64,000 bases of DNA from Flavobacterium psychrophilum (GTDB lineage: Bacteria > Bacteroidota > Bacteroidia > Flavobacteriales > Flavobacteriaceae): NCBI GenBank assembly GCA_945872245.1, contig CAMBZB010000006.1:1-64000 (forward strand). The letters run 5' to 3'. Of the stretch, positions 1 to 8,694 are shown piece by piece. Below the pieces are notes generated by a model. That model was not told where the DNA came from and searched no databases. It saw only the letters and a list, made by a program, of their open reading frames with translations. The position numbers were made by a program, and so were the translations under genes. Every line of letters starts with the position of its first letter. The stretch's first letter is position 1.

Positions 1-12
1 AAAAATAAAGTG

Positions 13-20
13 TACCTTTG
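13..20 (+). promoter_or_regulatory. Bacteroidetes -7 box for typA
   Basis: TACCTTTG matches the Bacteroidetes -7 consensus TAnnTTTG and lies 19 nt before the typA start codon. The matching -33 TTTG would fall outside the window. Confidence 0.6.
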
Positions 21-39
21 CACCCATTAAAAATCACAG

Positions 40-1836
40 ATGGAATCTATTAGAAACATTGCAATTATTGCCCACGTCGATCACGGTAAAACAACTTTGG
101 TAGACAAAATAATGTATCACTGTCAATTATTTCGTGACAACGAAAATACCGGTGATCTAATTCTTGATAATAACGACTTGGAGCGTGAAAGAGGTATTAC
201 TATTACTTCTAAAAATGTTTCTGTAGTTTATAAAGGAACAAAAATTAATATTATCGACACTCCTGGTCACGCCGATTTCGGTGGAGAAGTAGAGCGTGTA
301 TTGAATATGGCTGACGGAGTTTGTCTTTTAGTAGATGCTTTTGAAGGTCCAATGCCACAAACGCGTTTTGTTTTGCAAAAAGCAATCGACTTAGGTCTAA
401 AGCCTTGCGTGGTTATTAATAAAGTAGATAAAGAAAACTGTACTCCTGAAGAAGTTCACGAAAAAGTTTTTGACTTAATGTTCGAATTAGGAGCAGAAGA
501 GTGGCAGTTGGATTTTCCAACAGTTTATGGTTCAGCCAAAAATAACTGGATGTCTGACCATTGGGAAAACATAACCGATAATGTTGAGGCTTTATTGGAT
601 ATGGTTATTGACAATGTTCCAGCTCCAAAAGTTTCGGAAGGAACGCCACAAATGTTAATTACATCTTTAGATTTTTCGGCATTTACGGGTCGTATCGCTA
701 TTGGTCGTTTGGAAAGAGGTGTTTTGAAAGAAGGAATGCCAATTTCTTTGTGTAAAAGAGAGGGTGTAATAGTAAAATCACGTATCAAAGAATTGCATAC
801 TTTTGAAGGATTGGGTCGCAAAAAAGTTCAAGAAGTAATTGCTGGAGATATTTGTGCAATTGTTGGAGTGGAAGGTTTTGAAATTGGAGATACTATTTCC
901 GATTTTGAAAATCCGGAAGCGTTGCAGACCATTGCTATTGATGAGCCTACAATGAGTATGTTGTTTACCATAAATGATTCTCCTTTCTTTGGTAAAGAGG
1001 GTAAATTTGTAACTTCTCGTCATATTAGAGATCGTTTGACAAAAGAATTAGAGAAAAACTTAGCAATGAAGTTGGGTGAAACAGATTCTGCTGATAAATT
1101 CATGGTTTTTGGTCGTGGTGTACTTCACTTGTCTGTTCTTATAGAAACTATGAGAAGAGAGGGTTACGAATTGCAAATTGGTCAACCGCAAGTTATCATC
1201 AAAGAAGTAGATGGAAAAAAATGTGAACCAATTGAGGAATTAACCATCGACTTGCCTGAAAATCTTTCTGGTCGTGCTGTTGAGTTTGTTACTTTACGTA
1301 AAGGCGAAATGTTGAGCATGGAAACTAAAGGAGAACGTATGGTTGTAAAATTCAATATTCCATCTCGTGGAATCATTGGATTGCGTAATCAATTGCTAAC
1401 TGCTACTGCTGGTGAAGCAATTATGGCACACCGTTTTATAGGATATGAGCCTTACAAAGGAGAAATTTCTGGACGTAACAAGGGATCATTAATTTCTATG
1501 GAAAAAGGAAAAGCTATTCCTTATTCTATCGATAAATTGCAAGATCGTGGTAAGTTTTTTGTTGAACCAAATGCCGAAATTTACGAAGGTCAAGTAATTG
1601 GAGAAAATTCTCGTGGTGATGACATGTGTGTAAACGTAACAAAAGAGAAAAAACAATCCAATGTACGTTCCTCAGGAAATGATGAAAAAGCAAGGATTAT
1701 CCCTCCGATTATTTTCTCATTAGAAGAAGCGTTGGAGTACATTCAAAAAGATGAATACGTTGAGGTTACACCAAAATCGATTCGTTTGAGAAAAATATAT
1801 TTGACAGAAACAGATCGAAAAAGATTTAAAATCTAA
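40..1836 (+). CDS. typA: Translational GTPase TypA/BipA
   Basis: Ribosome-associated GTPase of the EF-G/LepA superfamily, linked to ribosome assembly and stress adaptation. All GTPase boxes are visible: G1 AHVDHGKT at residues 11-18, switch I RGITIT at 51-56, DTPGH at 73-77 and NKVD at 127-130. EF-G-like domains and the TypA-specific C-terminal region follow. The 598-residue length is normal for the family. The ATG at 40 is the natural start: it follows the -7 box and opens directly into the conserved N-terminus. The gene stands alone, closed by a hairpin terminator, with the convergent cdsA gene beyond. Confidence 0.97.
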   Translation: MESIRNIAIIAHVDHGKTTLVDKIMYHCQLFRDNENTGDLILDNNDLERERGITITSKNVSVVYKGTKINIIDTPGHADFGGEVERVLNMADGVCLLVDAFEGPMPQTRFVLQKAIDLGLKPCVVINKVDKENCTPEEVHEKVFDLMFELGAEEWQLDFPTVYGSAKNNWMSDHWENITDNVEALLDMVIDNVPAPKVSEGTPQMLITSLDFSAFTGRIAIGRLERGVLKEGMPISLCKREGVIVKSRIKELHTFEGLGRKKVQEVIAGDICAIVGVEGFEIGDTISDFENPEALQTIAIDEPTMSMLFTINDSPFFGKEGKFVTSRHIRDRLTKELEKNLAMKLGETDSADKFMVFGRGVLHLSVLIETMRREGYELQIGQPQVIIKEVDGKKCEPIEELTIDLPENLSGRAVEFVTLRKGEMLSMETKGERMVVKFNIPSRGIIGLRNQLLTATAGEAIMAHRFIGYEPYKGEISGRNKGSLISMEKGKAIPYSIDKLQDRGKFFVEPNAEIYEGQVIGENSRGDDMCVNVTKEKKQSNVRSSGNDEKARIIPPIIFSLEEALEYIQKDEYVEVTPKSIRLRKIYLTETDRKRFKI

Positions 1837-1851
1837 TCTGAGATATTATAG

Positions 1852-1883
1852 TAAAAAAAACCATTCGAAAGAATGGCTTTTTT
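1852..1883. terminator. Hairpin terminator after typA
   Basis: CCATTC (1861-1866), GAAA tetraloop and GAATGG (1871-1876), flanked by an A-run on the left and a T-run on the right, so it can end transcription from both sides. It sits between convergent typA and cdsA. Confidence 0.75.
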
Positions 1884-1959
1884 AGTGGTTTTATTATTTA
1901 AGTTGTAGAGTTATCAAACTTATAGGTGTAATTGTGATAATCTAGCTAAAAATATTTCT

Positions 1960-2823
1960 TTATGAAACATAGTTTAGAATTTGGTAAAATAAAAATATAA
2001 TTGGTGTTGCAAATATAACACTATCCAGTCGATCTAGAATGCCTCCGTGTCCGGGCATTATCCTTCCGCTATCTTTTACCCCGGCAATGCGCTTGAATTT
2101 GGATTCAATTAAATCGCCAATGGTTCCGAAAATACTAACGATTAAGGCCGTTATTATCCAAATAAAAGTATTGGATTCCACAATTTCGATGTAGTATTTT
2201 GAAATAATATAACTTGCTAAAACAGCAAATACAACTCCGCCAACAAAACCTTCTATAGTTTTTTTAGGGGATACTTTTTCGAATAATTTTCTTTTTCCGA
2301 TGGATTTACCAACAATATAGGCAAAGGTGTCATTTGTCCAAATAAGGATAAAAATACTGATGATAATCTTGGGGTTATAGCCTACTTTTCCGAATGGGAT
2401 TTTCGTTATTAAAAGAAAAGGAAGGATGATATAGCCAATTAGATAGACGTATTTTGAGTAAGAGTTAAGGGTTGTCTGATTTTCGTTAAATAAAAATAAA
2501 AGACATTTTATAGAAACCAGCAGCACTAGAAAAAGAACGATTTTCTCTATATTTTGATTGTATCGGATGGAATATAATAAAACATCACCCTTTGTGGCAT
2601 TTGCAATTTGATAGGTCAGAAAATATGTTCCGCCGGCAAAAAGAATAGGAACGGTTTTGTTAATATTTACCAAACCACAAAATTCAAATACCGCTATTAT
2701 TAAGAATATTCCAAAAAGAATAAAGAAACTATCAAAATTTTTATTTGTAGAAAACAGTATTGAAGCTAACAGTAGAATCACATAAATCGCACCCGATATA
2801 GACCTCTTGAGTGTTTCATTCAT
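1960..2823 (-). CDS. cdsA: Phosphatidate cytidylyltransferase
   Basis: Converts phosphatidic acid and CTP to CDP-diacylglycerol, the branch point of membrane phospholipid synthesis. The 287-residue protein is almost entirely hydrophobic helices. It carries the C-terminal CdsA signature at about residues 241-267 (S...KR...KDSGRIMPGHGGILDR.D). It starts one nucleotide after the stop of the LUD gene, so the two are co-transcribed, an order commonly seen next to ftsH in flavobacteria. The start is the first ATG of the open frame. Confidence 0.95.
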   Translation of the reverse strand: MNETLKRSISGAIYVILLLASILFSTNKNFDSFFILFGIFLIIAVFEFCGLVNINKTVPILFAGGTYFLTYQIANATKGDVLLYSIRYNQNIEKIVLFLVLLVSIKCLLFLFNENQTTLNSYSKYVYLIGYIILPFLLITKIPFGKVGYNPKIIISIFILIWTNDTFAYIVGKSIGKRKLFEKVSPKKTIEGFVGGVVFAVLASYIISKYYIEIVESNTFIWIITALIVSIFGTIGDLIESKFKRIAGVKDSGRIMPGHGGILDRLDSVIFATPIIFLFYQILNYVS

Positions 2824-2824
2824 C

Positions 2825-3427
2825 TTAAAGATCTTCTAAAAGCAATAAATATAGGTTTTTTGCGGTACTTCCATAATGGGTAAAATTTTCTTCTGCCGCT
2901 TTCTCGAAATATTTTATGGTGGTTATATTCGTTGGATAATCCCTTAAGTATTTCTTTTTTATGACACTAAGTCCGTCACTTTTTGATTCTATAATCTGAC
3001 TTATGGAGGCCACAATGATAATATTTACGGGTAATTCGTTTGGTTTATTTTGTTTGATTTGATTGGAGGAAAATAAGACAGAACCTTCATCAGCAATCAG
3101 ATTCTCACAACTTGCCAATAAAAAAGAGGGGTTTTGAGCTTTGTCATAGATGATTTTATTTTCATCAAGCATGCTGAAGAGAGTAGGCTCATAACATAGC
3201 GCTTCACTCTCGAACCAGTCGTTCTCTTCTAATATGTTTTCAAAATGATCCGTAACTTCGGTGATATTCTCACAGTATAAAAATTTACCGCCATTTTTTT
3301 TAAAATTATAAATAAATTTTTCATCCAAAGACGCATCTGCATCAGGAATGAATTGGCCATATTCAGTATCTTTTTCTTCCTCAGAAGCTGGATTAGTAGC
3401 GCCAAAAATTTTTCTAAAAAGACTCAT
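2825..3427 (-). CDS. LUD domain (LutC/YkgG-like) protein
   Basis: A 200-residue cytoplasmic protein of the LUD family (LutC/YkgG fold). LutC proteins belong to iron-sulfur lactate-oxidation complexes, but no lutA or lutB partner is present here, so that role should not be assumed. Family features are the run around EGSVLFSSNQIKQNKP and the hydrophobic strand VNIIIVASISQII. It lies between ftsH (upstream, separated by a strong hairpin) and cdsA (1 nt downstream). The neighbourhood suggests a housekeeping role of unknown nature. Confidence 0.75.
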   Translation of the reverse strand: MSLFRKIFGATNPASEEEKDTEYGQFIPDADASLDEKFIYNFKKNGGKFLYCENITEVTDHFENILEENDWFESEALCYEPTLFSMLDENKIIYDKAQNPSFLLASCENLIADEGSVLFSSNQIKQNKPNELPVNIIIVASISQIIESKSDGLSVIKKKYLRDYPTNITTIKYFEKAAEENFTHYGSTAKNLYLLLLEDL

Positions 3428-3477
3428 ATTTTTCTATACTAATTTTAATATAAAGTTGGAAACCGTCCAAAGATAAA

Positions 3478-3515
3478 AAAATCTTAATTCAAAAGATACT
3501 TTTGAATTAAGATTT
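3478..3515. terminator. Strong hairpin between ftsH and the LUD gene
   Basis: A perfect 15-bp stem (3481-3495 paired with 3499-3513, loop ATA) bounded by A- and T-rich runs. It lies just past the ftsH stop, so it probably ends or attenuates the rsfS-ftsH transcript before the LUD-cdsA pair. Confidence 0.75.
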
Positions 3516-3545
3516 TAAAAATAATAAACGTTTTTGTATCTTTTA

Positions 3546-5471
3546 TTAGGCGACTACCTCTTCCAGATTTGTATCAAAGGTCCTTTTGCCAAAAATAGCT
3601 TCTAAGTCGTCTTTAAAGATTACTTCTTTTTCTATCAGGATGGCAGCCAATTGGTTCAATTTGTCCTTATTGTCTTCTAATATCTTGATGGCTCTTTCGT
3701 ATTGGCTCTCAATTAATAAGGAAATTTCCTTGTCAATAATCATAGCTGTTTCTTCCGAATAAGGTTTAGAAAAGCTGTACTCGCTTTGCCCAGTTGAATC
3801 ATAATAGGTTACGTTTCCTATTTTTTCATTCAAGCCATATATGGTCACCATAGCACGAGCTTGTCGAGTCACTTTTTCCAAGTCACTAAGCGCTCCTGTC
3901 GAAATTCTGTCGAAAGTTACTTTCTCGGCTGCTCTACCGCCCATGGTGGCGCACATTTCATCTAGCATTTGATCTGTTCGAACAATTAAGCGTTCTTCCG
4001 GTAAATACCAAGCCGCCCCAAGACTTTGTCCTCTCGGTACAATAGTTACTTTTATCAATGGCGCTGCATGTTCTAACATCCAGCTCACCGTGGCGTGACC
4101 CGCTTCGTGAATGGCAATGGCTTTCTTTTCTTCCGGTGTCACAATTTTATTTTTCTTTTCAAGACCTCCTACGATTCTATCTACCGCATCCAGAAAATCT
4201 TGTTTATCTACTGCTGTTTTGTTGTTTCTAGCAGCGATTAAGGCAGCTTCGTTACATACATTGGCAATATCAGCGCCTGAGAAACCCGGTGTTTGTTTGG
4301 CTAAAAATTCGGTATCTAGTCCTTCTACTTTTTTCAAAGGGGCAAGATGCACCAAGAATATTTCAGCACGTTCCCGAATATCAGGTAAGTCCACAAAAAT
4401 TTGTCTGTCAAATCGACCCGCACGCATTAAGGCTTTGTCCAAAACATCGGCTCTATTTGTTGCGGCTAATACTATTACATTGGAATTGGTTCCAAAACCG
4501 TCCATTTCTGTAAGCAGTTGGTTCAATGTGTTTTCACGCTCGTCATTTCCGCCCGACATGTTACTTTTTCCTCGGGCTCTACCCACGGCATCAATTTCAT
4601 CAATAAAGATAATTGCAGGTGATTTTTCTTTGGCTTGTTTGAACAAATCGCGCACACGGGATGCACCAACTCCAACAAACATTTCCACAAAATCAGAACC
4701 TGATAAGGAGAAAAAGGGTACTTGTGCTTCGCCGGCAACGGCTTTTGCTAATAAGGTTTTCCCCGTTCCTGGAGGTCCAACAAGTAGTGCGCCTTTTGGA
4801 ATTTTCCCTCCTAGATTGGTGTATTTTTCTGGGTTTTTCAAGAATTCTACGATTTCCTGTATTTCTTCTTTTGCACCTTCTAAACCGGCAACATCTTTAA
4901 AAGTGGTTTTGATGTCCGTTTTCTCGTCAAAAAGCTTGGCTTTTGATTTTCCAATATTGAAAATTTGGCCTCCACCGCCACCTGAACCGCCTGACATTCT
5001 TCGCATGATGAATAACCAAACACCAATGATAATGATGATTGGCAATAAGCTAATAAGGATATCTGTCCAGTTATTTTTTGGCAAGAAATTAAAATCTTTT
5101 AATTTCCCCTCATTAACCGCCTTTTCTAGCCTGGTTTGAAATAATTGGTCGTTACCAATGATAAAAGTATAATGAGGTCCTTTGTTTGGTCGGTCAAAAA
5201 CATCTTTTGCTACCTGTTTATTTGCGGGGTCTTTTAATGCTTGGGCATTCAGAAACACCTCAGCTTCGGTTTTATTGTAAACAATTACTTTTTCAATTTG
5301 CCCTTTTTCTAAATAAGCATTAAATTTTGAAGAGGTTAACGGAGAGGGTTCAGATAGATTTGAACCGCCAGTTATAAAACTGATGAACAAGAAAATCAGC
5401 AAAATTGCCGTATAAATTAACCAAGGACTTACTTTGAATTTATTTGAATTTGGATTATTATCTTTAGCCAT
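3546..5471 (-). CDS. ftsH: ATP-dependent zinc metalloprotease FtsH
   Basis: Membrane-anchored AAA+ protease that degrades misfolded or short-lived membrane and cytosolic proteins. Two membrane helices (about 15-35 and 136-156) bracket an extracytoplasmic segment. They are followed by a Gly-rich linker (160-168), Walker A GPPGTGKT (232-239), Walker B IIFIDE (287-292), the second region of homology (337-356) and the zinc-protease motif HEAGH (455-459). A length of 641 residues is normal. The upstream gene is rsfS, 15 nt away, so the two form an operon. Confidence 0.97.
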   Translation of the reverse strand: MAKDNNPNSNKFKVSPWLIYTAILLIFLFISFITGGSNLSEPSPLTSSKFNAYLEKGQIEKVIVYNKTEAEVFLNAQALKDPANKQVAKDVFDRPNKGPHYTFIIGNDQLFQTRLEKAVNEGKLKDFNFLPKNNWTDILISLLPIIIIIGVWLFIMRRMSGGSGGGGGQIFNIGKSKAKLFDEKTDIKTTFKDVAGLEGAKEEIQEIVEFLKNPEKYTNLGGKIPKGALLVGPPGTGKTLLAKAVAGEAQVPFFSLSGSDFVEMFVGVGASRVRDLFKQAKEKSPAIIFIDEIDAVGRARGKSNMSGGNDERENTLNQLLTEMDGFGTNSNVIVLAATNRADVLDKALMRAGRFDRQIFVDLPDIRERAEIFLVHLAPLKKVEGLDTEFLAKQTPGFSGADIANVCNEAALIAARNNKTAVDKQDFLDAVDRIVGGLEKKNKIVTPEEKKAIAIHEAGHATVSWMLEHAAPLIKVTIVPRGQSLGAAWYLPEERLIVRTDQMLDEMCATMGGRAAEKVTFDRISTGALSDLEKVTRQARAMVTIYGLNEKIGNVTYYDSTGQSEYSFSKPYSEETAMIIDKEISLLIESQYERAIKILEDNKDKLNQLAAILIEKEVIFKDDLEAIFGKRTFDTNLEEVVA

Positions 5472-5486
5472 TATTGGTATATTTTT

Positions 5487-5858
5487 TTAGTATTTATTTT
5501 CGATTGTGGTGATTTTAGCATCTCCCCAAAGACTCTCGATATTATAATATTCTCTAATTTGTTTTTGGAAAACATGAACCACGATATGCACATAATCCAT
5601 AAGTACCCATTCGGCATTGTCGGATCCTTCCACATGCCAAGGCTTGTCTTTTAATTCTTTTGAAACTGTCTTTTGTATGGAGTTAACTATGGCGTTAACT
5701 TGGGTGTTTGAATTTCCGTTGCAGATGATAAAATAGTCACAAACGGCGGTGTCTATTTCCCTTAAATCTAGAATATCGATGTCATTTCCTTTTACTTCTT
5801 CTATTCCTTTTATAATGTTAGCTAATAGAACATCATTATTTACAGTCTTTTTTGCCAT
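5487..5858 (-). CDS. rsfS: Ribosomal silencing factor RsfS
   Basis: A 123-residue RsfS/Iojap protein. The family binds ribosomal protein uL14 on the 50S subunit and blocks subunit joining during starvation. Conserved blocks include the DYFIICNGNS stretch and the WHVEG...WVLMDY...VHVF region. It is the first gene of the rsfS-ftsH operon. A near-consensus -7 box TAACTTTA lies upstream on this strand. It is divergent from birA. Confidence 0.93.
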   Translation of the reverse strand: MAKKTVNNDVLLANIIKGIEEVKGNDIDILDLREIDTAVCDYFIICNGNSNTQVNAIVNSIQKTVSKELKDKPWHVEGSDNAEWVLMDYVHIVVHVFQKQIREYYNIESLWGDAKITTIENKY

Positions 5859-6008
5859 GAATTATTTTTAATATAAGTTGGTAAAGTTACCATTTTTTGT
5901 GATTATTTTTGAACCTTAACATAATATTAAATTATGTTTCGCAAATAATTTCTCATGAAATGAGCATAACCAATTTAAAGGCTTATAAAATTAAACAAAT
6001 TTGTGAAT

Positions 6009-6016
6009 TACATTTG
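6009..6016 (+). promoter_or_regulatory. Bacteroidetes -7 box for birA
   Basis: TACATTTG, a perfect TAnnTTTG match, 28 nt before the birA ATG. No clear -33 TTTG at the usual distance. Confidence 0.5.
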
Positions 6017-6044
6017 ACCATTAAAAAACAAATAAAATCTACAA

Positions 6045-6773
6045 ATGAAACGAATCAAACTCGATGCCATAGATTCCACAAATGAGTTCCTTAAGGGATT
6101 GTCTGCTAAGCAGGCAGTGGAAAATTTCACTGTGGTTACTGCCGAAAATCAAACAAAAGGCAAGGGTCAAATGGGGTCTGTATGGGTTTCTGAGCCAAGC
6201 AAAAACTTAATAATGAGTGTTTTGATTAAGGATTTTGTGAAAAATAGTAACCAAATTTTTGATGTCAATATCGTGGTGTCCGTCTCATTAATTCAGGCTT
6301 TGGAAAGCTTTGGTATTCCGGAATTAAGTATTAAATGGCCAAACGACATTATGTCATACAATAAAAAGATAGGCGGAGTTCTCATTGAAAACAGCATCAA
6401 AAGCGATGGAAATATCTTTTCGATTGTGGGGTTGGGCTTGAATGTCAACCAAACGAATTTTGAACAATTGCCTAAGGCTTCTTCGTTAGCCGCGATTTGT
6501 AATACCCCTTTTGATAAAGAAGAAATTCTTTTGAGGGTTGTCGAAAAATTGGAACAAAATATAGGGTCTTGGAATGAAAACCCGGTTTTATTTCGGTCGG
6601 AGTACACCAACAAGCTATTCAAAAAAGGAATTCCGACGCCCTTTGAAGATCAAAAGCAACACCAATTCATGGGGATTATTCAAGGGGTTTCCTCCATTGG
6701 AAAGCTTCGGATTTTTTTAGAAAATGATACCGTTTCTGAGTTTGATATCAAAGAAATACAAATGCGATATTAA
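6045..6773 (+). CDS. birA: Biotin--[acetyl-CoA-carboxylase] ligase
   Basis: Attaches biotin to the biotin carrier domain of carboxylases through biotinyl-AMP. The 242-residue protein has the catalytic core only: KGKGQMGSVW (38-47, the GRGRxGrxW-type loop), KWPND (97-101), KIGGVLIE (108-115) and a small C-terminal SH3-like domain. There is no N-terminal winged-helix DNA-binding domain, so it is a group I enzyme without repressor function. It is divergent from rsfS. Confidence 0.94.
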   Translation: MKRIKLDAIDSTNEFLKGLSAKQAVENFTVVTAENQTKGKGQMGSVWVSEPSKNLIMSVLIKDFVKNSNQIFDVNIVVSVSLIQALESFGIPELSIKWPNDIMSYNKKIGGVLIENSIKSDGNIFSIVGLGLNVNQTNFEQLPKASSLAAICNTPFDKEEILLRVVEKLEQNIGSWNENPVLFRSEYTNKLFKKGIPTPFEDQKQHQFMGIIQGVSSIGKLRIFLENDTVSEFDIKEIQMRY

Positions 6774-6782
6774 GATTATTAA

Positions 6783-6816
6783 AACAAAAAAAGCTCAATT
6801 GAGCTGAAAGTTTTTT
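6783..6816. terminator. Short hairpin between convergent birA and the SRPBCC gene
   Basis: AGCTCAATTGAGCT (6792-6805) is a perfect palindrome with an A-run before it and a T-run after it, positioned between two convergent genes. The stem is short, so this is a weak call. Confidence 0.45.
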
Positions 6817-6833
6817 GTTTATAACAGATGCAA

Positions 6834-7226
6834 TTACAATTTTGGCATATTCACAGCCAAAGTCTCTATGAATTTTCCAATTGGGCCTTTTATCATCATG
6901 GCCATCATGGAGTTGAATTCGCCTTCAAAAAGCAATTGCACATTAGAGGTGTTTTCTGAAATGGGATTAATATCTGCCTCCAAAGTAAAAGGTAATTTGT
7001 CGCTGGCGGCCCCTAAAACTAGTTTCGTTGGTGCCACTTTTTCTTTCATTTTAAGTTTTATTTCGGGCATTCCGCTCAGTCCAAAAACAAAAGAATCATC
7101 GTCAAGGACTTCAAATTTAGCAATATTTTCGGGCATTAATTTCTCGAAATTTCGCACATCACTCAATAAATCAAATAATTCTTGAGCTGATTTTCCTACA
7201 GTAACTCTGGGACTTTCTAAATTCAT
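6834..7226 (-). CDS. SRPBCC (START-like) family protein
   Basis: A 130-residue protein with the pattern of the CoxG/SRPBCC lipid-binding fold: an N-terminal strand-helix with QELFDLLSDVRNFEKLMPENI, central strands, and a long C-terminal helix starting near GPIGKFIETLAVNM. No catalytic residues are recognisable and the ligand is unknown. It follows pyrE on the same strand after about 55 nt, so it is probably co-transcribed with pyrE. No signal peptide. Confidence 0.7.
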   Translation of the reverse strand: MNLESPRVTVGKSAQELFDLLSDVRNFEKLMPENIAKFEVLDDDSFVFGLSGMPEIKLKMKEKVAPTKLVLGAASDKLPFTLEADINPISENTSNVQLLFEGEFNSMMAMMIKGPIGKFIETLAVNMPKL

Positions 7227-7281
7227 TTTTATAATTTTTAATTCCGAAGTTTTGGGATAATAGTCTTAAAGAGGTCGAATT

Positions 7282-7929
7282 TTATACTGCAATGCCCCAA
7301 GTTGATGGACTTAGATTCCATTCTCTCAACGTTTGCTCTTCTTCCTCGGTGATGTATCTTTTGGCAACCGCTAAATTCAACAAATTTTCATAATTGCTAA
7401 GGGTAAATAAGTCAACATTGGCATTCTTGAAGTTTTCTTGGGCAATGTCAAAGCCATAAGTAAATACGGCAGCCATCCCTTTTATGTTGGCTCCTGCAGC
7501 GCGCAAGGCTTCAACAGCAAGCAAACTACTGTTCCCGGTGCTGATTAAATCTTCTACAATCACTACGTTTTGTCCTTTTTGTAGAAAACCTTCCACTTGG
7601 TTTTGTCTGCCATGTTTTTTGGGTTCCGGCCGTACATACACAAATGGTAAACCTAAACTTTCAGCAACTAAAATTCCAATGCCAATGGCTCCTGTAGCCA
7701 CGCCAGCAATTACATCTGGCTTTCCAAATTGCTTTTCGATATTTTTTGCAAATTCATCGCGAACATAATTTCTGATGGTTGGAAAAGACAGAATTAATCG
7801 GTTGTCACAATAAATCGGTGATTGCCATCCCGACGCCCATGTAAAAGGATTTCTTGGATTCAATTTAATTGCATTTATTTGCAAAAGTAATTCGGCAGTT
7901 TTCTCGGCAGTATCTTTATTAAATATCAT
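7282..7929 (-). CDS. pyrE: Orotate phosphoribosyltransferase
   Basis: Converts orotate and PRPP to OMP in pyrimidine synthesis. The PRPP-binding motif VVIVEDLISTGNS lies at residues 122-134. The frame is open 11 codons further upstream, but I choose the ATG at 7929 (protein MIFNKDTAEK, 215 residues). A perfect promoter (TTTG-N18-TACATTTG) ends only 4 nt before that ATG, so an upstream start would lie inside the promoter. The mRNA is then leaderless or nearly so. The divergent NUDIX gene begins at 7937, inside this promoter. Confidence 0.94.
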   Translation of the reverse strand: MIFNKDTAEKTAELLLQINAIKLNPRNPFTWASGWQSPIYCDNRLILSFPTIRNYVRDEFAKNIEKQFGKPDVIAGVATGAIGIGILVAESLGLPFVYVRPEPKKHGRQNQVEGFLQKGQNVVIVEDLISTGNSSLLAVEALRAAGANIKGMAAVFTYGFDIAQENFKNANVDLFTLSNYENLLNLAVAKRYITEEEEQTLREWNLSPSTWGIAV

Positions 7930-7933
7930 ACTA

Positions 7934-7963
7934 CAAATGTATAAAGTTTTTGTGAACGACAAA
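7934..7963 (-). promoter_or_regulatory. Consensus promoter for pyrE, overlapping the NUDIX start codon
   Basis: On the minus strand TTTG (7960-7963), an 18-nt spacer and TACATTTG (7934-7941) match the Bacteroidetes -33/-7 consensus. Only 4 nt separate the -7 box from the pyrE ATG. The element covers the first nine codons of the divergent NUDIX gene. Confidence 0.75.
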
Positions 7964-8533
7964 CCACTTTTTTTGACAAATGAAATCTCTAAGGAGACTA
8001 ATTTTCAACTTTTCTTGTTAGAGAGTGTTGATATCGTGCAGCTTATAATAAAAATCTTTCAAAATAAAGTTCAGAAGGCTTATCTCTACCACCCTGATGA
8101 AAAGCAGATTATGAAAACTTTGAAATCAAAAATCCCTGTCAATAAGGCTGGGGGCGGATTGGTTTATAACAAAAAAGGAGAGGTTTTATTTATTTTTAGA
8201 GGCGGAAAATGGGATTTGCCGAAGGGCGGAATTGAAAAAGGTGAGGATATTGAAGCCACTGCCATGCGTGAAGTGGAAGAAGAAACGGGTGTCAAACAGT
8301 TGACTATTACCAAAAAATTGCAAAAAACCTATCATGTATTCAAAAGAAACGGAGTTTATAAACTAAAAATCACCCATTGGTTTGAAATGACCTCTGATTT
8401 TGAGGGAACTCCAGTAGGGCAAATCGAAGAAGGTATCGAAAAAGCAGTTTGGCTAAAGCCAAATGAAATGCCGGAAGTCCTCAAAAATTCCTATGAAAAT
8501 ATAAAATTGTTGTTTGAAGAAGAGAATCTGTAA
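7937..8533 (+). CDS. NUDIX hydrolase
   Basis: A 198-residue NUDIX protein. The full Nudix box Gx5Ex7REUxEExGU is at residues 97-119 (G97, E103, R111-E112, E115-E116, G118), so metal-dependent hydrolysis of a nucleoside-diphosphate-linked substrate is expected. The substrate is not predictable. An N-terminal extension of about 70 residues precedes the NUDIX fold. A near-consensus -7 box TATCTTTA (7911-7918) lies inside pyrE, so each gene of this divergent pair carries the promoter of the other. Confidence 0.9.
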   Translation: MYKVFVNDKPLFLTNEISKETNFQLFLLESVDIVQLIIKIFQNKVQKAYLYHPDEKQIMKTLKSKIPVNKAGGGLVYNKKGEVLFIFRGGKWDLPKGGIEKGEDIEATAMREVEEETGVKQLTITKKLQKTYHVFKRNGVYKLKITHWFEMTSDFEGTPVGQIEEGIEKAVWLKPNEMPEVLKNSYENIKLLFEEENL

Positions 8534-8556
8534 TCAGTTTTCAGTTATTATGTAGA

Positions 8557-8594
8557 CTCTTACGACTTTGCTCATGACCGGCTAAAGTCGAGAG
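8557..8594. repeat. Imperfect palindrome in the NUDIX-helicase gap
   Basis: CTCT-TA-CGACTTT (8557-8569) pairs with AAAGTCG-AGAG (8584-8594) around a 14-nt loop. It resembles degenerate REP-like palindromes dispersed between bacterial genes. No T-run follows, so it is not an obvious terminator. Confidence 0.4.
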
Positions 8595-8682
8595 GTAGTA
8601 ATTAGTTTTTCAGTCTCTTAGCGCTTGTTTTTATTACTCTTGGATTCAAGTTTTTCCAACTTCAAACTGCCAACTTTTCTGT

Positions 8683-8690
8683 TATCTTTG
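8683..8690 (+). promoter_or_regulatory. -7 box for the DEAD-box helicase, 4 nt from the start codon
   Basis: TATCTTTG is a perfect TAnnTTTG. Only CAAA separates it from the ATG at 8695, so the transcript would start at or next to the start codon. A clear -33 TTTG is not visible. Confidence 0.55.
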
Positions 8691-8694
8691 CAAA

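Noticed and set aside
4111..5139. 342-codon open frame on the plus strand opposite ftsH
   Set aside because: It is antisense to a certain ftsH gene, its sequence is low-complexity, and it has no promoter or family pattern. A codon-bias shadow.
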